From NCBI RefSeq assembly GCF_023272795.1, contig NZ_CP096829.1, positions 5,456,001 through 5,520,000 on the forward strand: a stretch of 64,000 nucleotides of DNA, written 5' to 3'. The translations under genes were made by a program, and so were the position numbers. Below the pieces are notes generated by a model. The model saw only the letters and a program-made list of their open reading frames with translations. It searched no databases and was not told where the DNA came from. Source of the stretch: Flavobacterium humidisoli. Its GTDB lineage: Bacteria > Bacteroidota > Bacteroidia > Flavobacteriales > Flavobacteriaceae. Shown here in pieces: positions 24,601 through 34,100 of the stretch. Every line of letters begins with the position of its first letter. Position 1 is the stretch's first letter.

Positions 24601-25659
24601 ATGATCAACTTATTCAATACCCACATCGACACCCTTTCCATACACCGCGTTGGAAACAAAAGTCGTAACGAAGCTATTTTTTTATCAGAGCAGCCATTTA
24701 ATTTAAATGATGAGATTGTTCCTTTGATTAAAGAATTCTTTTTTAAGCCTTTTAGAGAAAAAGAAGAAAACTATTATCAGTTTGCACACGAAGTGGACTT
24801 GGACTACAACGACATGTTTAAGTATGCAACTGAGATTTTTGCAAATCCGTCAAATGTTCATGAGGTTTCTAAAAACATCACAAAACATTTATACGAGCAG
24901 TCAAATCACCCACACATCAAAAACGGAGAAGTTTATGTAACGTATTTGACGAACCTAAGTATTGACAACAATGTTGTTGATGCAATCGGAATTTTTAAAA
25001 GTGAGCTACAAGCAGACTTTTTACAGTTTGAAGAAAAAAACAGCAACCTTGAAATGATCTTACAGCAAGGAATCAATCTGAATAAATTGGATAAAGGCTG
25101 TTTGATTTTCAATTACAAAAAAGAAGAAGGATACAAAATCTTAACTGTAGACAGCAACCGTTATGACGCACGTTACTGGTTAGAGCACTTTTTATCTGTT
25201 GATGCTTTTGAAGATGAAAATTTCATCACTAAAAAATATTTAAAATTCTGTCAAAACTTCGCAAAAGACGTGGTTTTGCCAGCAGAAGACAAGAAAGAGG
25301 AAGTAATGTTTATGAACCGATCTGTGAATTATTTCGCTAAAAATGATCAGTTTGAAGAACAGAATTTCTTGAATGAAGTAATTGACAATCCTGATTTGAT
25401 CCCTGAATTTAAAAACTATAAAGTTGATAAAGGAGAAAAATACAGCATCGAAGATGTAACCTCATTCCCTATTGCCAACGCAGCAGTTTCTGACGCTAGA
25501 AAATCGATTAAAAATGTAATTAATTTGGATACTCATATTCAGATTAAAATGGATTTTATTAATCCTGAAAGTGCAGAAAAATTTGTTGAAAAAGGCTGGG
25601 ATGAAGAAAAACAAATGTATTACTACTTAGTTTACTTCAATAAAGAAGAGAAAAGCTAA
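24601..25659 (+). CDS. nucleoid-associated protein, NdpA/YejK-like
   Basis: A 352-residue protein with the 37-kDa nucleoid-associated protein layout. The N-terminal domain reads INLFNTHIDTLSIHRVGNKSRNE. The central region has VYVTYLTNLSIDNNVVDAIGIFKSE and RYDARYWLEHFLSVD, a conserved segment of the family. The C-terminus is VTSFPIANAAVSDARKSIK. Homologues are found with the nucleoid, and some occur next to phage-defence genes. None is present here. Its leader is the inverted octamer array, and a strong terminator follows. Confidence 0.9.
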   Translation: MINLFNTHIDTLSIHRVGNKSRNEAIFLSEQPFNLNDEIVPLIKEFFFKPFREKEENYYQFAHEVDLDYNDMFKYATEIFANPSNVHEVSKNITKHLYEQSNHPHIKNGEVYVTYLTNLSIDNNVVDAIGIFKSELQADFLQFEEKNSNLEMILQQGINLNKLDKGCLIFNYKKEEGYKILTVDSNRYDARYWLEHFLSVDAFEDENFITKKYLKFCQNFAKDVVLPAEDKKEEVMFMNRSVNYFAKNDQFEEQNFLNEVIDNPDLIPEFKNYKVDKGEKYSIEDVTSFPIANAAVSDARKSIKNVINLDTHIQIKMDFINPESAEKFVEKGWDEEKQMYYYLVYFNKEEKS

Positions 25660-25696
25660 GAAGTTTTCATTTTCTATTACTTACTTATTAATACAG

Positions 25697-25731
25697 AAAA
25701 CGGCAGTTACATTTGTAATTGCCGTTTTTTT
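25697..25731 (+). terminator. terminator after nucleoid-associated protein gene
   Basis: AAAACGGCAGTTACA pairs with TGTAATTGCCGTTTT with one G:U-type position and a short loop, followed by TTTTTTT. Confidence 0.85.
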
Positions 25732-25750
25732 ATTGTCATAAATTTGAATG

Positions 25751-26332
25751 CTATAAAACCGAGAATACGGCTTTAACAATATCATCATAAACTTGTTTAT
25801 CTTTTTCTCCTGTGCGAGCCAAAACTCTAATTCCAGAATAATTATTAAAGATGAATCTAGCTAGAACTTTTGCATCCAGCTGTTTGGAAATATGTCCTGC
25901 CTCCTGCCCTTTTTTAACGGCATTTGTAAAAACTTCTTCCATAGTTTGACTGTTGCTTTTTACAATTTTGGCAATTTCTTCATCATGCATAGCGAGTTCT
26001 ACAGAAGAATTAACCATGAAACAGCCTTTTGTTATTCGGTCTTCTAAACTTTCAATCACCGCTTGCTTAAAAATAGCCTGTAATGTTTCTTTAACATTCT
26101 CGGAGTTCTCTAAAAGTTCTTTTACAGCATTTTGAGCCTGCTGCTGATAACGCTGTAAAGACTTCGTAAACAATTGCTGTTTGTCTCCAAAAGTATCATA
26201 CAAACTAGAACGGCTCAAACCTAAATGAGTTACCAAATCCTGAGCCGATGTTCCGTTGTAACCTTTGTGCCAAAAAATTTCCACTGCTTTATCTAAAGCC
26301 TGATCTTCATTAAATTCCTTTGTTCTAGCCAT
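25751..26332 (-). CDS. TetR/AcrR family regulator adjacent to SDR gene
   Basis: A 193-residue TetR repressor with helix-turn-helix DQALDKAVEIFWHKGYNGTSAQDLVTHLGLSRSSLYDTFGDKQQL (residues 9-55) and a helical ligand domain. The FWHKGYNGTS and LYDTFGDK signatures place it with small-molecule and oxidoreductase regulators. Its promoter carries GGAACAATCGTTCC, which closely matches the perfect palindrome upstream of the divergent-family SDR gene. This indicates that it represses both itself and the SDR (inference). Confidence 0.93.
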   Translation of the reverse strand: MARTKEFNEDQALDKAVEIFWHKGYNGTSAQDLVTHLGLSRSSLYDTFGDKQQLFTKSLQRYQQQAQNAVKELLENSENVKETLQAIFKQAVIESLEDRITKGCFMVNSSVELAMHDEEIAKIVKSNSQTMEEVFTNAVKKGQEAGHISKQLDAKVLARFIFNNYSGIRVLARTGEKDKQVYDDIVKAVFSVL

Positions 26333-26356
26333 GACTGCAAAAATTAAATTTCTTTA

Positions 26357-26364
26357 CAAAGATA
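26357..26364 (-). promoter_or_regulatory. -7 box TATCTTTG of tetR
   Basis: On the minus strand TATCTTTG matches TAnnTTTG, 24 nt before the start at 26332. It lies just downstream of the operator at 26375-26388. Confidence 0.55.
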
Positions 26365-26374
26365 AAAATTAAAC

Positions 26375-26388
26375 GGAACAATCGTTCC
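26375..26388. promoter_or_regulatory. TetR operator O1 (GGAACAATCGTTCC)
   Basis: A near-perfect palindrome just upstream of the tetR -7 box. It shares the GGAAC/GTTCC half-sites with the operator at 27213-27234. Confidence 0.8.
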
Positions 26389-26405
26389 TGAATTAGTCAA
26401 AAAAA

Positions 26406-27158
26406 TTACACCACAGCATTTACAGTAAGTCCGCCGTCAATTACAATTTCAGTTCCAGTAATAAATGAAGAGTCATCTGAAGCTAAAAAAGATACTGTTT
26501 TTGCAATTTCTGAAGATTGAGCAAAACGTTTCAATAAGATCTTTTCACCCAAAACTGCTCCAAAACCATCTACTTCTTCTTTTTGCAAACCTAGCTTTCC
26601 GTACAGCGGAGTTTCAACAGGACCAGGAGAAACCGCGTTTACTCTAATTTTTCTTGGCGCCAATTCTACAGCAAAAACTTTATTAAAAGATAAAACTGCT
26701 GCTTTGCTTGCTGCGTAAACGCTTGAGTTTGGCATTCCAACATGAGCATTTATAGAAGTATTAAAAATAATAGAAGCACCATCATTTAAAATTGGAAGTA
26801 ATTTTTGAACTGTGAAATAAACTCCTTTTGTATTTACATTCATAATAGTGTCATAATGATCTTCAGGAGCTAATTCGAGTGGAGCAAAAGAAGCTACCCC
26901 GGCATTTAAAAACAGAATATCAACTTTTCCGAATTTTGCTTTTACTTCTTCAACTAAATTATCAATTGATTTTAAGTCAGATTGATCAGCCACAATTCCA
27001 GTAACGTTTAATTCAGTTTCTGCTTTTGCCAATGATTCTTTATTTCTTCCCGTTATAATTACTTTTGCACCTTTTGCTGCTAAATCAGCTGCAGCTGCAT
27101 ACCCTATTCCGCTATTTCCTCCTGTCACGATTGCTACTTTGTTTTCTAAATTTTTCAT
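26406..27158 (-). CDS. SDR-family oxidoreductase
   Basis: A 250-residue classical short-chain dehydrogenase/reductase. Cofactor motif TGGNSGIG is at residues 13-20, NAGVA at about 86-90, catalytic Ser in IIFNTSINAH and catalytic Tyr/Lys in YAASKAA. NTGR-like TGRNKES after strand 2 suggests NADP(H) preference. The start MKNLENKVAIVTG is standard. The gene lies upstream of tetR on the same strand, with its own operator-controlled promoter. The substrate is unknown; regulation by TetR suggests a xenobiotic or aldehyde/ketone response. Confidence 0.94.
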   Translation of the reverse strand: MKNLENKVAIVTGGNSGIGYAAAADLAAKGAKVIITGRNKESLAKAETELNVTGIVADQSDLKSIDNLVEEVKAKFGKVDILFLNAGVASFAPLELAPEDHYDTIMNVNTKGVYFTVQKLLPILNDGASIIFNTSINAHVGMPNSSVYAASKAAVLSFNKVFAVELAPRKIRVNAVSPGPVETPLYGKLGLQKEEVDGFGAVLGEKILLKRFAQSSEIAKTVSFLASDDSSFITGTEIVIDGGLTVNAVV

Positions 27159-27201
27159 TTTATTTGTTATTTAAGTTATTGATTATTCAATTATTATGAT
27201 A

Positions 27202-27209
27202 CAAAGATA
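27202..27209 (-). promoter_or_regulatory. -7 box TATCTTTG of SDR gene
   Basis: TATCTTTG on the minus strand, identical to the tetR box, lies directly next to the palindromic operator 27213-27234, so repressor binding would block initiation. Confidence 0.6.
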
Positions 27210-27212
27210 TAA

Positions 27213-27234
27213 TAACGGAACGATCGTTCCGTTA
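27213..27234. promoter_or_regulatory. TetR operator O2, perfect 22-bp palindrome
   Basis: TAACGGAACGATCGTTCCGTTA is its own reverse complement. It sits at the SDR promoter, four bases upstream of the -7 box. Confidence 0.88.
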
Positions 27235-27385
27235 TTATTAAAGTTAAAAATATGTTAAAATAATCAACCGATAATAAAAATGCCCGCCAAATAAGGAATT
27301 TGTCTATAGAATGATAAATGAAAGAAATCGCAAAATGGCTTTAATTCTTAATTTATGCTTAATTTTGGATTAAAAAATAACTCAG

Positions 27386-29755
27386 ATGGATATTCAGTTT
27401 TTCAAAGAAAGTCCTTTTACCACTATAATTTCATTTCACAAGCTAATTGAATCTTTTGAAGAAATTGCACAGTCAGACGTTGATTACCGATCAAATTATG
27501 CCAAAGCGATTTTACAACAGATTGAACTAATTCCGGAACTTAGAACTGGAATTCAGGATTATTCGGTTATCAAAAACAATGAAGCTTTAATCAAAAACAT
27601 ATTAGCCGATTTATTTCCGACTGCATTGACGCACAACGAAATAAAAGCGGTAACGATTCCATTTCAAAATATTTCCTTCAATTATACCGAACGTTTCAAG
27701 AAAATCTTGAAAAATGCGGGAGACGAGTTTTACATGGAAATTCGTGATTTTAGCGAACATCAATTTTACATCAATAACTGCTGTTTAATTCTCAGTAATT
27801 ATTACAAACAGCATATTGACTTCAACCAGCCATTTTTCTACGACATTCCAGATGAAAATGGTATTGAAAAGCATTACAGAATTTTGTACAATGCTGATTT
27901 CATGGAAATTATTCCGACTGAAAATGCCATTCAGTTGACTCAGGAAGATATTGACCAACTGATTGATAATTACAATGATATCAATTTATGGAAATCTAAA
28001 TTCCCAAAAGGAAGTTGGATTTTAAGAGGTTTCGGAATTGTTTCATTATTTGATGCCACAACAGAAAGTGCCATTTCCATCTTGAAAAGCAATTTGCTCA
28101 AACCTGGACCAAAAACAGTTGCAACAGATCAAGAAGTTTCTAATATTTTTCAGTCCATTTTTAATCTTCCAAATTTAAAAGTCGGATTCATTATTTACAA
28201 TCCTGAAGAAGAGAAATTTATCAGACCAGCAAAATACGAAAATCAGATGAAAAGTTTTTTACTTTCCGCTGATCAGGAAGTAGATTGCAAAAATGCTTTT
28301 TTTGGATGTTCTTTTGAAAATTTATTGGACAACAGAGAACCTTTCGTTATTTCTAATGTCGGCAAATTCACTGAAGAGCAAACCAATAAAAGACTTGGTG
28401 AACATTTACTAAAACAAGGAATTCAGAGCTGTATTTTTGCACCAGTAATCAAAAGTGGGCATTTATTAGGTGTTGTCGAATTGGTTTCTGAAAATCCGAG
28501 AGATTTAAATAGCGTAAATGCTACAAAACTGGATTTGGTTCTTCCTTATTTGACTGACACAATTGATCGTTACAATACTGATATGCAGCATCAGATCGAA
28601 GCGATTATTCAGAGAGAATATACTACAATTCACCCTAGCGTTTACTGGAAATTTAAAAGGGAATCACAGAATTACTTTCAAAATATGAATCATACTAAGG
28701 ATTATATTTTTAAAGAAATTGTTTTTAAAAATGTATATCCGCTCTATGGCCAAATAGATATTAAAGGTTCGTCTGAACACCGAAATGAAACTGTAAAAAT
28801 CGATTTAAAAAGTCAACTTACAGCTCTTTTAGAGATCTTTGATAATCAAGAATCTAATTCAAATCTTGTTCTGCTAGAGCAAAGAAGATTTGAACTGGAA
28901 TCGCTTAGAAGCGAATTGGATTTTCCTTTAAAAGCAGATACAGAGCAACATGTTCAGCGTTATATTGAAGAAGAAATTCATCCTATTTTAAAAAATACTA
29001 AAAGCAATGCAAAAAGCGAAAAGCTGGAAGAATTGTACTTTGAAAAACTGGATGAAAAAACAGGAATGTTTTACCACGAAAGAAAAAAATTCGACAATGC
29101 AATGTCGATTATCAATAAAAGATTGGCAACTGTTTTAGACAGAAAACAAGTTGAAGCACAACAGATTTATCCGCATTATTACGAACGTTTTAAAACAGAT
29201 GGCGTAGAACATAATTTATATATTGGTGCTTCAATTTCGCCAACAAAACCATTCGATATCATGTATCTGCACAATCTTCGTTTATGGCAATTGCAGACTT
29301 TATGCGAAATGGAATTGGAACATCATGACCTGAAAACTTCGTTACCATACGAATTGGATGTTACTTCCTTAATTTTGGTTTTCAGTTCTGCTCTTTCAAT
29401 CCGTTTCAGAATGGATGAAAAACGTTTTGATGTTGACGGAACTTATAATGCAAGATATGAAGTTGTTAAAAAACGAATTGACAAATCGCATATTAAAGGG
29501 ACAAACGAAAGAATTACTGAGAAAGAGAAAATCACAATAGTATATTCTCAAAATAGCGAAGAAGCAGAATATTTAAAATACATTAAATATCTGCAGCATA
29601 AAAAAATTCTTGAGCCTTCTATTGAACAATTTGAAGTTGAAGATCTTCAGGGAGTTTCAGGTTTGAGAGCTATTCGTGTTAAAGTAATCAACAATAATGC
29701 AGACCCAGGGGTTAAAAAAATAACCTATCAAGATTTATTAGATGAGCTCAACTAA
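27386..29755 (+). CDS. GAF domain-containing protein of unknown function
   Basis: A 789-residue cytosolic protein. A GAF-like sensory domain is recognisable around residues 290-400 (FGCSFENLLDNREPFVISNV, CIFAPVIKSGHLLGVVELVSE). The N-terminal 200 residues and the C-terminal 380 are helix-rich with no domain I can name. It has no signal peptide, no transmembrane segment and no kinase, cyclase or GGDEF output. The C-terminal part (ERRFELESLRSELDFPLKADT onwards) may mediate signalling or oligomerisation. It appears monocistronic, with a hairpin over the stop codon. Confidence 0.82.
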   Translation: MDIQFFKESPFTTIISFHKLIESFEEIAQSDVDYRSNYAKAILQQIELIPELRTGIQDYSVIKNNEALIKNILADLFPTALTHNEIKAVTIPFQNISFNYTERFKKILKNAGDEFYMEIRDFSEHQFYINNCCLILSNYYKQHIDFNQPFFYDIPDENGIEKHYRILYNADFMEIIPTENAIQLTQEDIDQLIDNYNDINLWKSKFPKGSWILRGFGIVSLFDATTESAISILKSNLLKPGPKTVATDQEVSNIFQSIFNLPNLKVGFIIYNPEEEKFIRPAKYENQMKSFLLSADQEVDCKNAFFGCSFENLLDNREPFVISNVGKFTEEQTNKRLGEHLLKQGIQSCIFAPVIKSGHLLGVVELVSENPRDLNSVNATKLDLVLPYLTDTIDRYNTDMQHQIEAIIQREYTTIHPSVYWKFKRESQNYFQNMNHTKDYIFKEIVFKNVYPLYGQIDIKGSSEHRNETVKIDLKSQLTALLEIFDNQESNSNLVLLEQRRFELESLRSELDFPLKADTEQHVQRYIEEEIHPILKNTKSNAKSEKLEELYFEKLDEKTGMFYHERKKFDNAMSIINKRLATVLDRKQVEAQQIYPHYYERFKTDGVEHNLYIGASISPTKPFDIMYLHNLRLWQLQTLCEMELEHHDLKTSLPYELDVTSLILVFSSALSIRFRMDEKRFDVDGTYNARYEVVKKRIDKSHIKGTNERITEKEKITIVYSQNSEEAEYLKYIKYLQHKKILEPSIEQFEVEDLQGVSGLRAIRVKVINNNADPGVKKITYQDLLDELN

Positions 29756-29771
29756 ATAGTTGAGCTTTTTT
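29745..29771 (+). terminator. terminator overlapping the GAF gene stop codon
   Basis: AGCTCAAC (29745-29752) pairs with GTTGAGCT (29759-29766). The stop codon TAA sits in the loop, and a T-run follows. Confidence 0.8.
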
Positions 29772-29777
29772 ATTTTT

Positions 29778-29910
29778 TAAACACATAGAAACATAGATTT
29801 TGAAACTTAAAAAAGGCGTTTCACTTACATCAATTCACATAGCATGTGTGAAGAAAGTAGTTTCTTTCTTTATTCTTTTAGATCAAGAAAAACATGTTTC
29901 TATGTGTTTA
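29778..29910. repeat. inverted intergenic repeat (TAAACACATAGAAACATAG)
   Basis: TAAACACATAGAAACATAG at 29778-29796 is inverted as CATGTTTCTATGTGTTTA at 29893-29910. Between them lies another short hairpin, CACATAGCATGTGTG. It separates convergent genes. Confidence 0.6.
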
Positions 29911-29954
29911 AAAACATATTTCTGTATAAAAAACTTTGACTAAGCTCTCTAAAA

Positions 29955-31133
29955 CTAGATTGATTTAAAAGCAATCACAAACGCGATTACGGTTATGATA
30001 ATTCCGAACATGAAAAAGTTATAGGCAATTCGGAGTAAATTATATTTTCGCTGTAAAACCAAGCCTAGGTAATACAAATCTTTGATCATGGTTGAATACA
30101 AATAATCTCTGTCTTTCATCATTTCATTCATTGCCCAATCGTAATCTTCAAGAGGCATTTTATAGAAATTTCCAAAAAACATTAAATTCACTTTTTTAGC
30201 TTCCACGTCATCTCTAGTAAAAAATCCAGAAGTTACTTTTGGACGTGTAGAAAGAATTGCAAAAATAATCGTAATTACACTCGACATCAGCATAATAAAA
30301 GTGGGAACGACTAAATGTGCATTTTTGGGGCTGTCTAATTTTGGAATAATAGAAGATAATGCAATCGAAATAATAATCGCATTTACCGACAACAATATAT
30401 TGGCTTTACTATCTGCAATACCACTTAAACGAGTGTGATTTCCAAGCGTAACGCGAAATAAAGTGTCAATTCCGCGGTCTGGTTTTTCTGTTTTATCTTT
30501 CTTCTTGTTTTCTTCTTCAAGTGCAGCGGCTGCTTTCAATTCCTGTTTATTGATTTTTTTCTGAATCATCAATAGATTTTTTTCCTTCAAAGGTTGCCAT
30601 TTTCTTAAGGCGTAATCGGTATAAAATCTATGTTTATTCAACAAGAAATTCAAATTTTCTCTTGTCCATTCGGCATTAGAAAAACTAACTATTCCTGCAT
30701 TTTTCAATTCCAGACGTAATAATTCGCAAGTTGTAGCATATTCTTCTCCCATTAAATGCGCGTAATCGGCATCTCTTATAATTTTTTCTAAATGCGTTTT
30801 AGGCTCATATTCTTTAACTGTCGCCAAAATTAAACTTGAAACAAGCGCAATAAATTCCTCCGATTTTCCTTTTTCGCGCAGAAAGTCAGCAGCAATTTTG
30901 GTGCTTTTCTTTTCATGATTTTCATATCCTTCTATATATCCAGTGTCGTGAAACCATGCCGCAACCAAAAGTGCTTCTTTATCCTCACCTTCTACATCTT
31001 CTTTTTTACAAAGTTCTTTTACCGCTGTAACCACCGTAAAAGTATGATTAAAATTATGGTAAGAATATAAATTAGAAAGTTTATCTTTGAGTAAATTACC
31101 GACAAAATCTTCGGATTGTTCTATTAGATTCAT
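29955..31133 (-). CDS. HD-domain and Pycsar-effector (PycTM) fusion protein
   Basis: A 392-residue two-domain protein. Residues 1-190 form an HD phosphohydrolase: YHNFNHT (H26 and H30), WFHDTGY (H62 D63), NHEKKS and RDADYAHL (D121). After a charged linker comes DRGIDTLFRVTLGNHTRLSGIADSKANILL, the start of the PycTM (DUF5706-type) membrane module, with transmembrane helices around 247-266, 275-295 and 370-391. PycTM is the membrane effector of Pycsar cyclic-nucleotide defence. No nucleotide cyclase lies nearby. The fused HD domain may hydrolyse a nucleotide ligand (inference). It may be a housekeeping relative rather than a defence effector. Confidence 0.9.
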   Translation of the reverse strand: MNLIEQSEDFVGNLLKDKLSNLYSYHNFNHTFTVVTAVKELCKKEDVEGEDKEALLVAAWFHDTGYIEGYENHEKKSTKIAADFLREKGKSEEFIALVSSLILATVKEYEPKTHLEKIIRDADYAHLMGEEYATTCELLRLELKNAGIVSFSNAEWTRENLNFLLNKHRFYTDYALRKWQPLKEKNLLMIQKKINKQELKAAAALEEENKKKDKTEKPDRGIDTLFRVTLGNHTRLSGIADSKANILLSVNAIIISIALSSIIPKLDSPKNAHLVVPTFIMLMSSVITIIFAILSTRPKVTSGFFTRDDVEAKKVNLMFFGNFYKMPLEDYDWAMNEMMKDRDYLYSTMIKDLYYLGLVLQRKYNLLRIAYNFFMFGIIITVIAFVIAFKSI

Positions 31134-31159
31134 AAAGAATATTTTTATACCACTAAATT

Positions 31160-34100
31160 ATGAAATTGTTTTTGGATAATCATTTTATTGCCAAGATTAA
31201 AAATTTTTCTTTGGCAATTATGGCCCTATTCATCGTTTACTCTTGTTCAACGCGCAAGCCGCAGTACGGGAAAAACGTTAGTGCCAACGAAACAGAAAAC
31301 GCAACTGACACTATAAAAATTGCACATACATTTTTTCTTGTTGGAGATGCTGGAAATGCCGACGAGGAACAAGCGCAACAAACGCTAGAACTTTTGCACC
31401 AAAAGCTAAAAAAAGCAAATAAAAAATCAACACTTCTTTTCTTGGGTGACAACATTTACCCAAAAGGTTTCCCGGGTAACAAAAAACCTGAAGACAAGGC
31501 TTTAGCAGAAACGAAATTAACGAATCAATTAAAATTAAGTGAAGGTTTTAGAGGAAGAACAATCGTAATTCCTGGAAATCATGATTGGTACAGCGGAATT
31601 AAAGGTTTAGAACGCCAAGCCGATTTTGTAACGAAATATTTGAACGATAAAAAAGGATTTCTTCCGAGAAAATCATGCCCGATTGAAGATGTAAAAATCG
31701 ACAGCACAACAACTTTGATAGCTATTGATAGTGAATGGTTTTTGGAAGATTGGAATAATCATCCAACCATAAATGATAATTGTGAAATTAAAACCAGAGA
31801 AGCATTTTTTGAAGAATTAGAAAGTCTTTTAAACAAAAATCAAGAAAAAACAGTTGTCTTAGCCATTCATCATCCATTATTAAGCAACGGAACGCACGGC
31901 GGGCAATTTTCTTTAGAAAAACAATTATTTCCTCTAGAGCAAAAAATTCCGCTTCCTGTAATTGGTTCCTTCATTAATTTAGTTCGAAAAACATCTGGGG
32001 TTAGTCCGCAGGATATTCAGAATAAGCAATACACAATTTATGCGAAAAGAATAAAAACGCTTTTGCAAAAACAGAAAAATGTAATTGTAGTTTCTGGACA
32101 CGATCATAATCTGCAATATATCAGCAAAGAAAACATTCAGCAAATCATTAGCGGTGCAGGATCAAAATCGGAAGCTGCAAGAGCGATAAATCCTTATGAT
32201 TTTTCATATGGCGGAAATGGATATGCTGTCTTAACAATGTTTAAAAGCGGTGATGCAAAAGTTTCATATTATGGAAATGAAAACAACAAAGAGAAATTAC
32301 TTTTTGAACGTGAAATTATAAAAGCCAAAGAAATTAACTGGGCTTCAGATATTCCGAATAAATTTCCTGCTACAGTAACCACTTCGATTTATTCTCCAAA
32401 AATGACTCAAAAAGGTGCGTTTCACAGATTTTTATTTGGCCAACATTACAGAAAATATTACAGTCTCCCTATTAAAGCTACAACTGCAACTGTAGACACT
32501 TTGAAAGGTGGCTTGAAACCAATTCGAGAAGGCGGCGGACATCAATCGGTTTCGTTAAGAATGTCTGATCCTCAAGGTCGTGAGTTTATAATGCGTGCGA
32601 TGAAAAAAAGTGCTACGGTATTTTTACAGTCAGTTGCTTTTAAAGATCAATATGTGGTAAATGATTTTGATAAAACCTATGTTGAAGATTTCTTATTTGA
32701 TTTTTACACAACATCTCATCCTTATGCTTCTTTTGCAATTGGCGGAATGTCCGATCAAATTGGTTTGAGACATACCAATCCGATTTTATATTATATCCCT
32801 AAACAAAATGGTTTAGGTGAATTTAATGCTAGTTTTGGAGATCAATTATATATGGTAGAAGAAAGACCGGCTGATAATCATTTAGACGGAAAAAATTTCG
32901 GTAAGCCAAGCAACATCATCGGAACTGATGATATGATGCTAAATCTTCATAAAGATGAAAAATATGGGGTTGATGAAAAAGAATATATAAAAGCACGTTT
33001 ATTTGATATCCTTTTAGGAGATTGGGATAGACACAGCGATCAATGGCGTTGGGCTGAATATAAAGAAGATGGAAAAGTAATTTATAGACCTATTCCGCGA
33101 GATCGTGATCAGGCTTTTGTAAAATACGATGGCGCTTTACTTTCGCTTATCATGAATATGCCTCCGCTTCGTCATATGCGATCTTTTAAAGGCGACAGAA
33201 TCAATGTGAAATGGCTGGGAAGAGAACCTTATCCAATGGATTTGGCATTTCTAAAAACTGCTCAAGAAAAAGATTGGGTGGAACAGGCTAAATATATTCA
33301 GGAAAATCTAACCGACGCAGATATCGATGAAGCTTTCAAAAATATGCCAAAAGAGGTTCAGGACGAAACGGTCGATGAAATAAAAGCAAAACTAAAAAGC
33401 AGAAAAAGAGATCTTCAAAAGTATGCTCGCAGATATTCTGATGTTCTAAGCAAAACCGTTATGATTGCTGGAACAGACAAAAAAGATAAATTTGTTTTAA
33501 ACCATAATGTAAAAAAAGGAATTGAAATTCAGGTTTTCAGAATTAAAAAAGAAGGCGATGAATTGCTTTACACTAAAAATGTAACTGACGATAAAACAAA
33601 AAATCTTTGGATTTACGGACTGGACGATAATGATGTTTTTGAAGTAAAAGGAGACCAAAAATCGAGCATTAAAATTCGTTTAATTGGAGGTCAAAATAAT
33701 GACACTTATAACATTGAAAACGGAAGAAAAGTTATTGTTTACGATTTTAAATCAAAAGAAAACACTTATAATCTGGATTCTAAAACACAAACGCAGTTAA
33801 CAGATGACTATGATGTTAATTTGTATAACTATGAAAAGCCTAAATACAACGTAATTGCAGGACTTCCGAACATTGGATATAATCCTGATGATGGTGTAAA
33901 AATGGGAGTGAACGTAAATTATACCGTTAATAATTTCAAACAGAATCCGTATACACAAAGGCATATTTTTAATGCTTTCTACTATTTTGCTACTGGAGGT
34001 TTAGAATTTAATTATGCAGCACATTTCCCAGGCTTATTAGGAAAATGGGTTATTGATGTGGAATCTTTATATACGACTCCAAACTTTGCCATGAACTATT

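Noticed and set aside
29955..31133. A complete Pycsar defence system
   Set aside because: No nucleotide cyclase gene is encoded within the window, so only a PycTM-containing orphan can be claimed.
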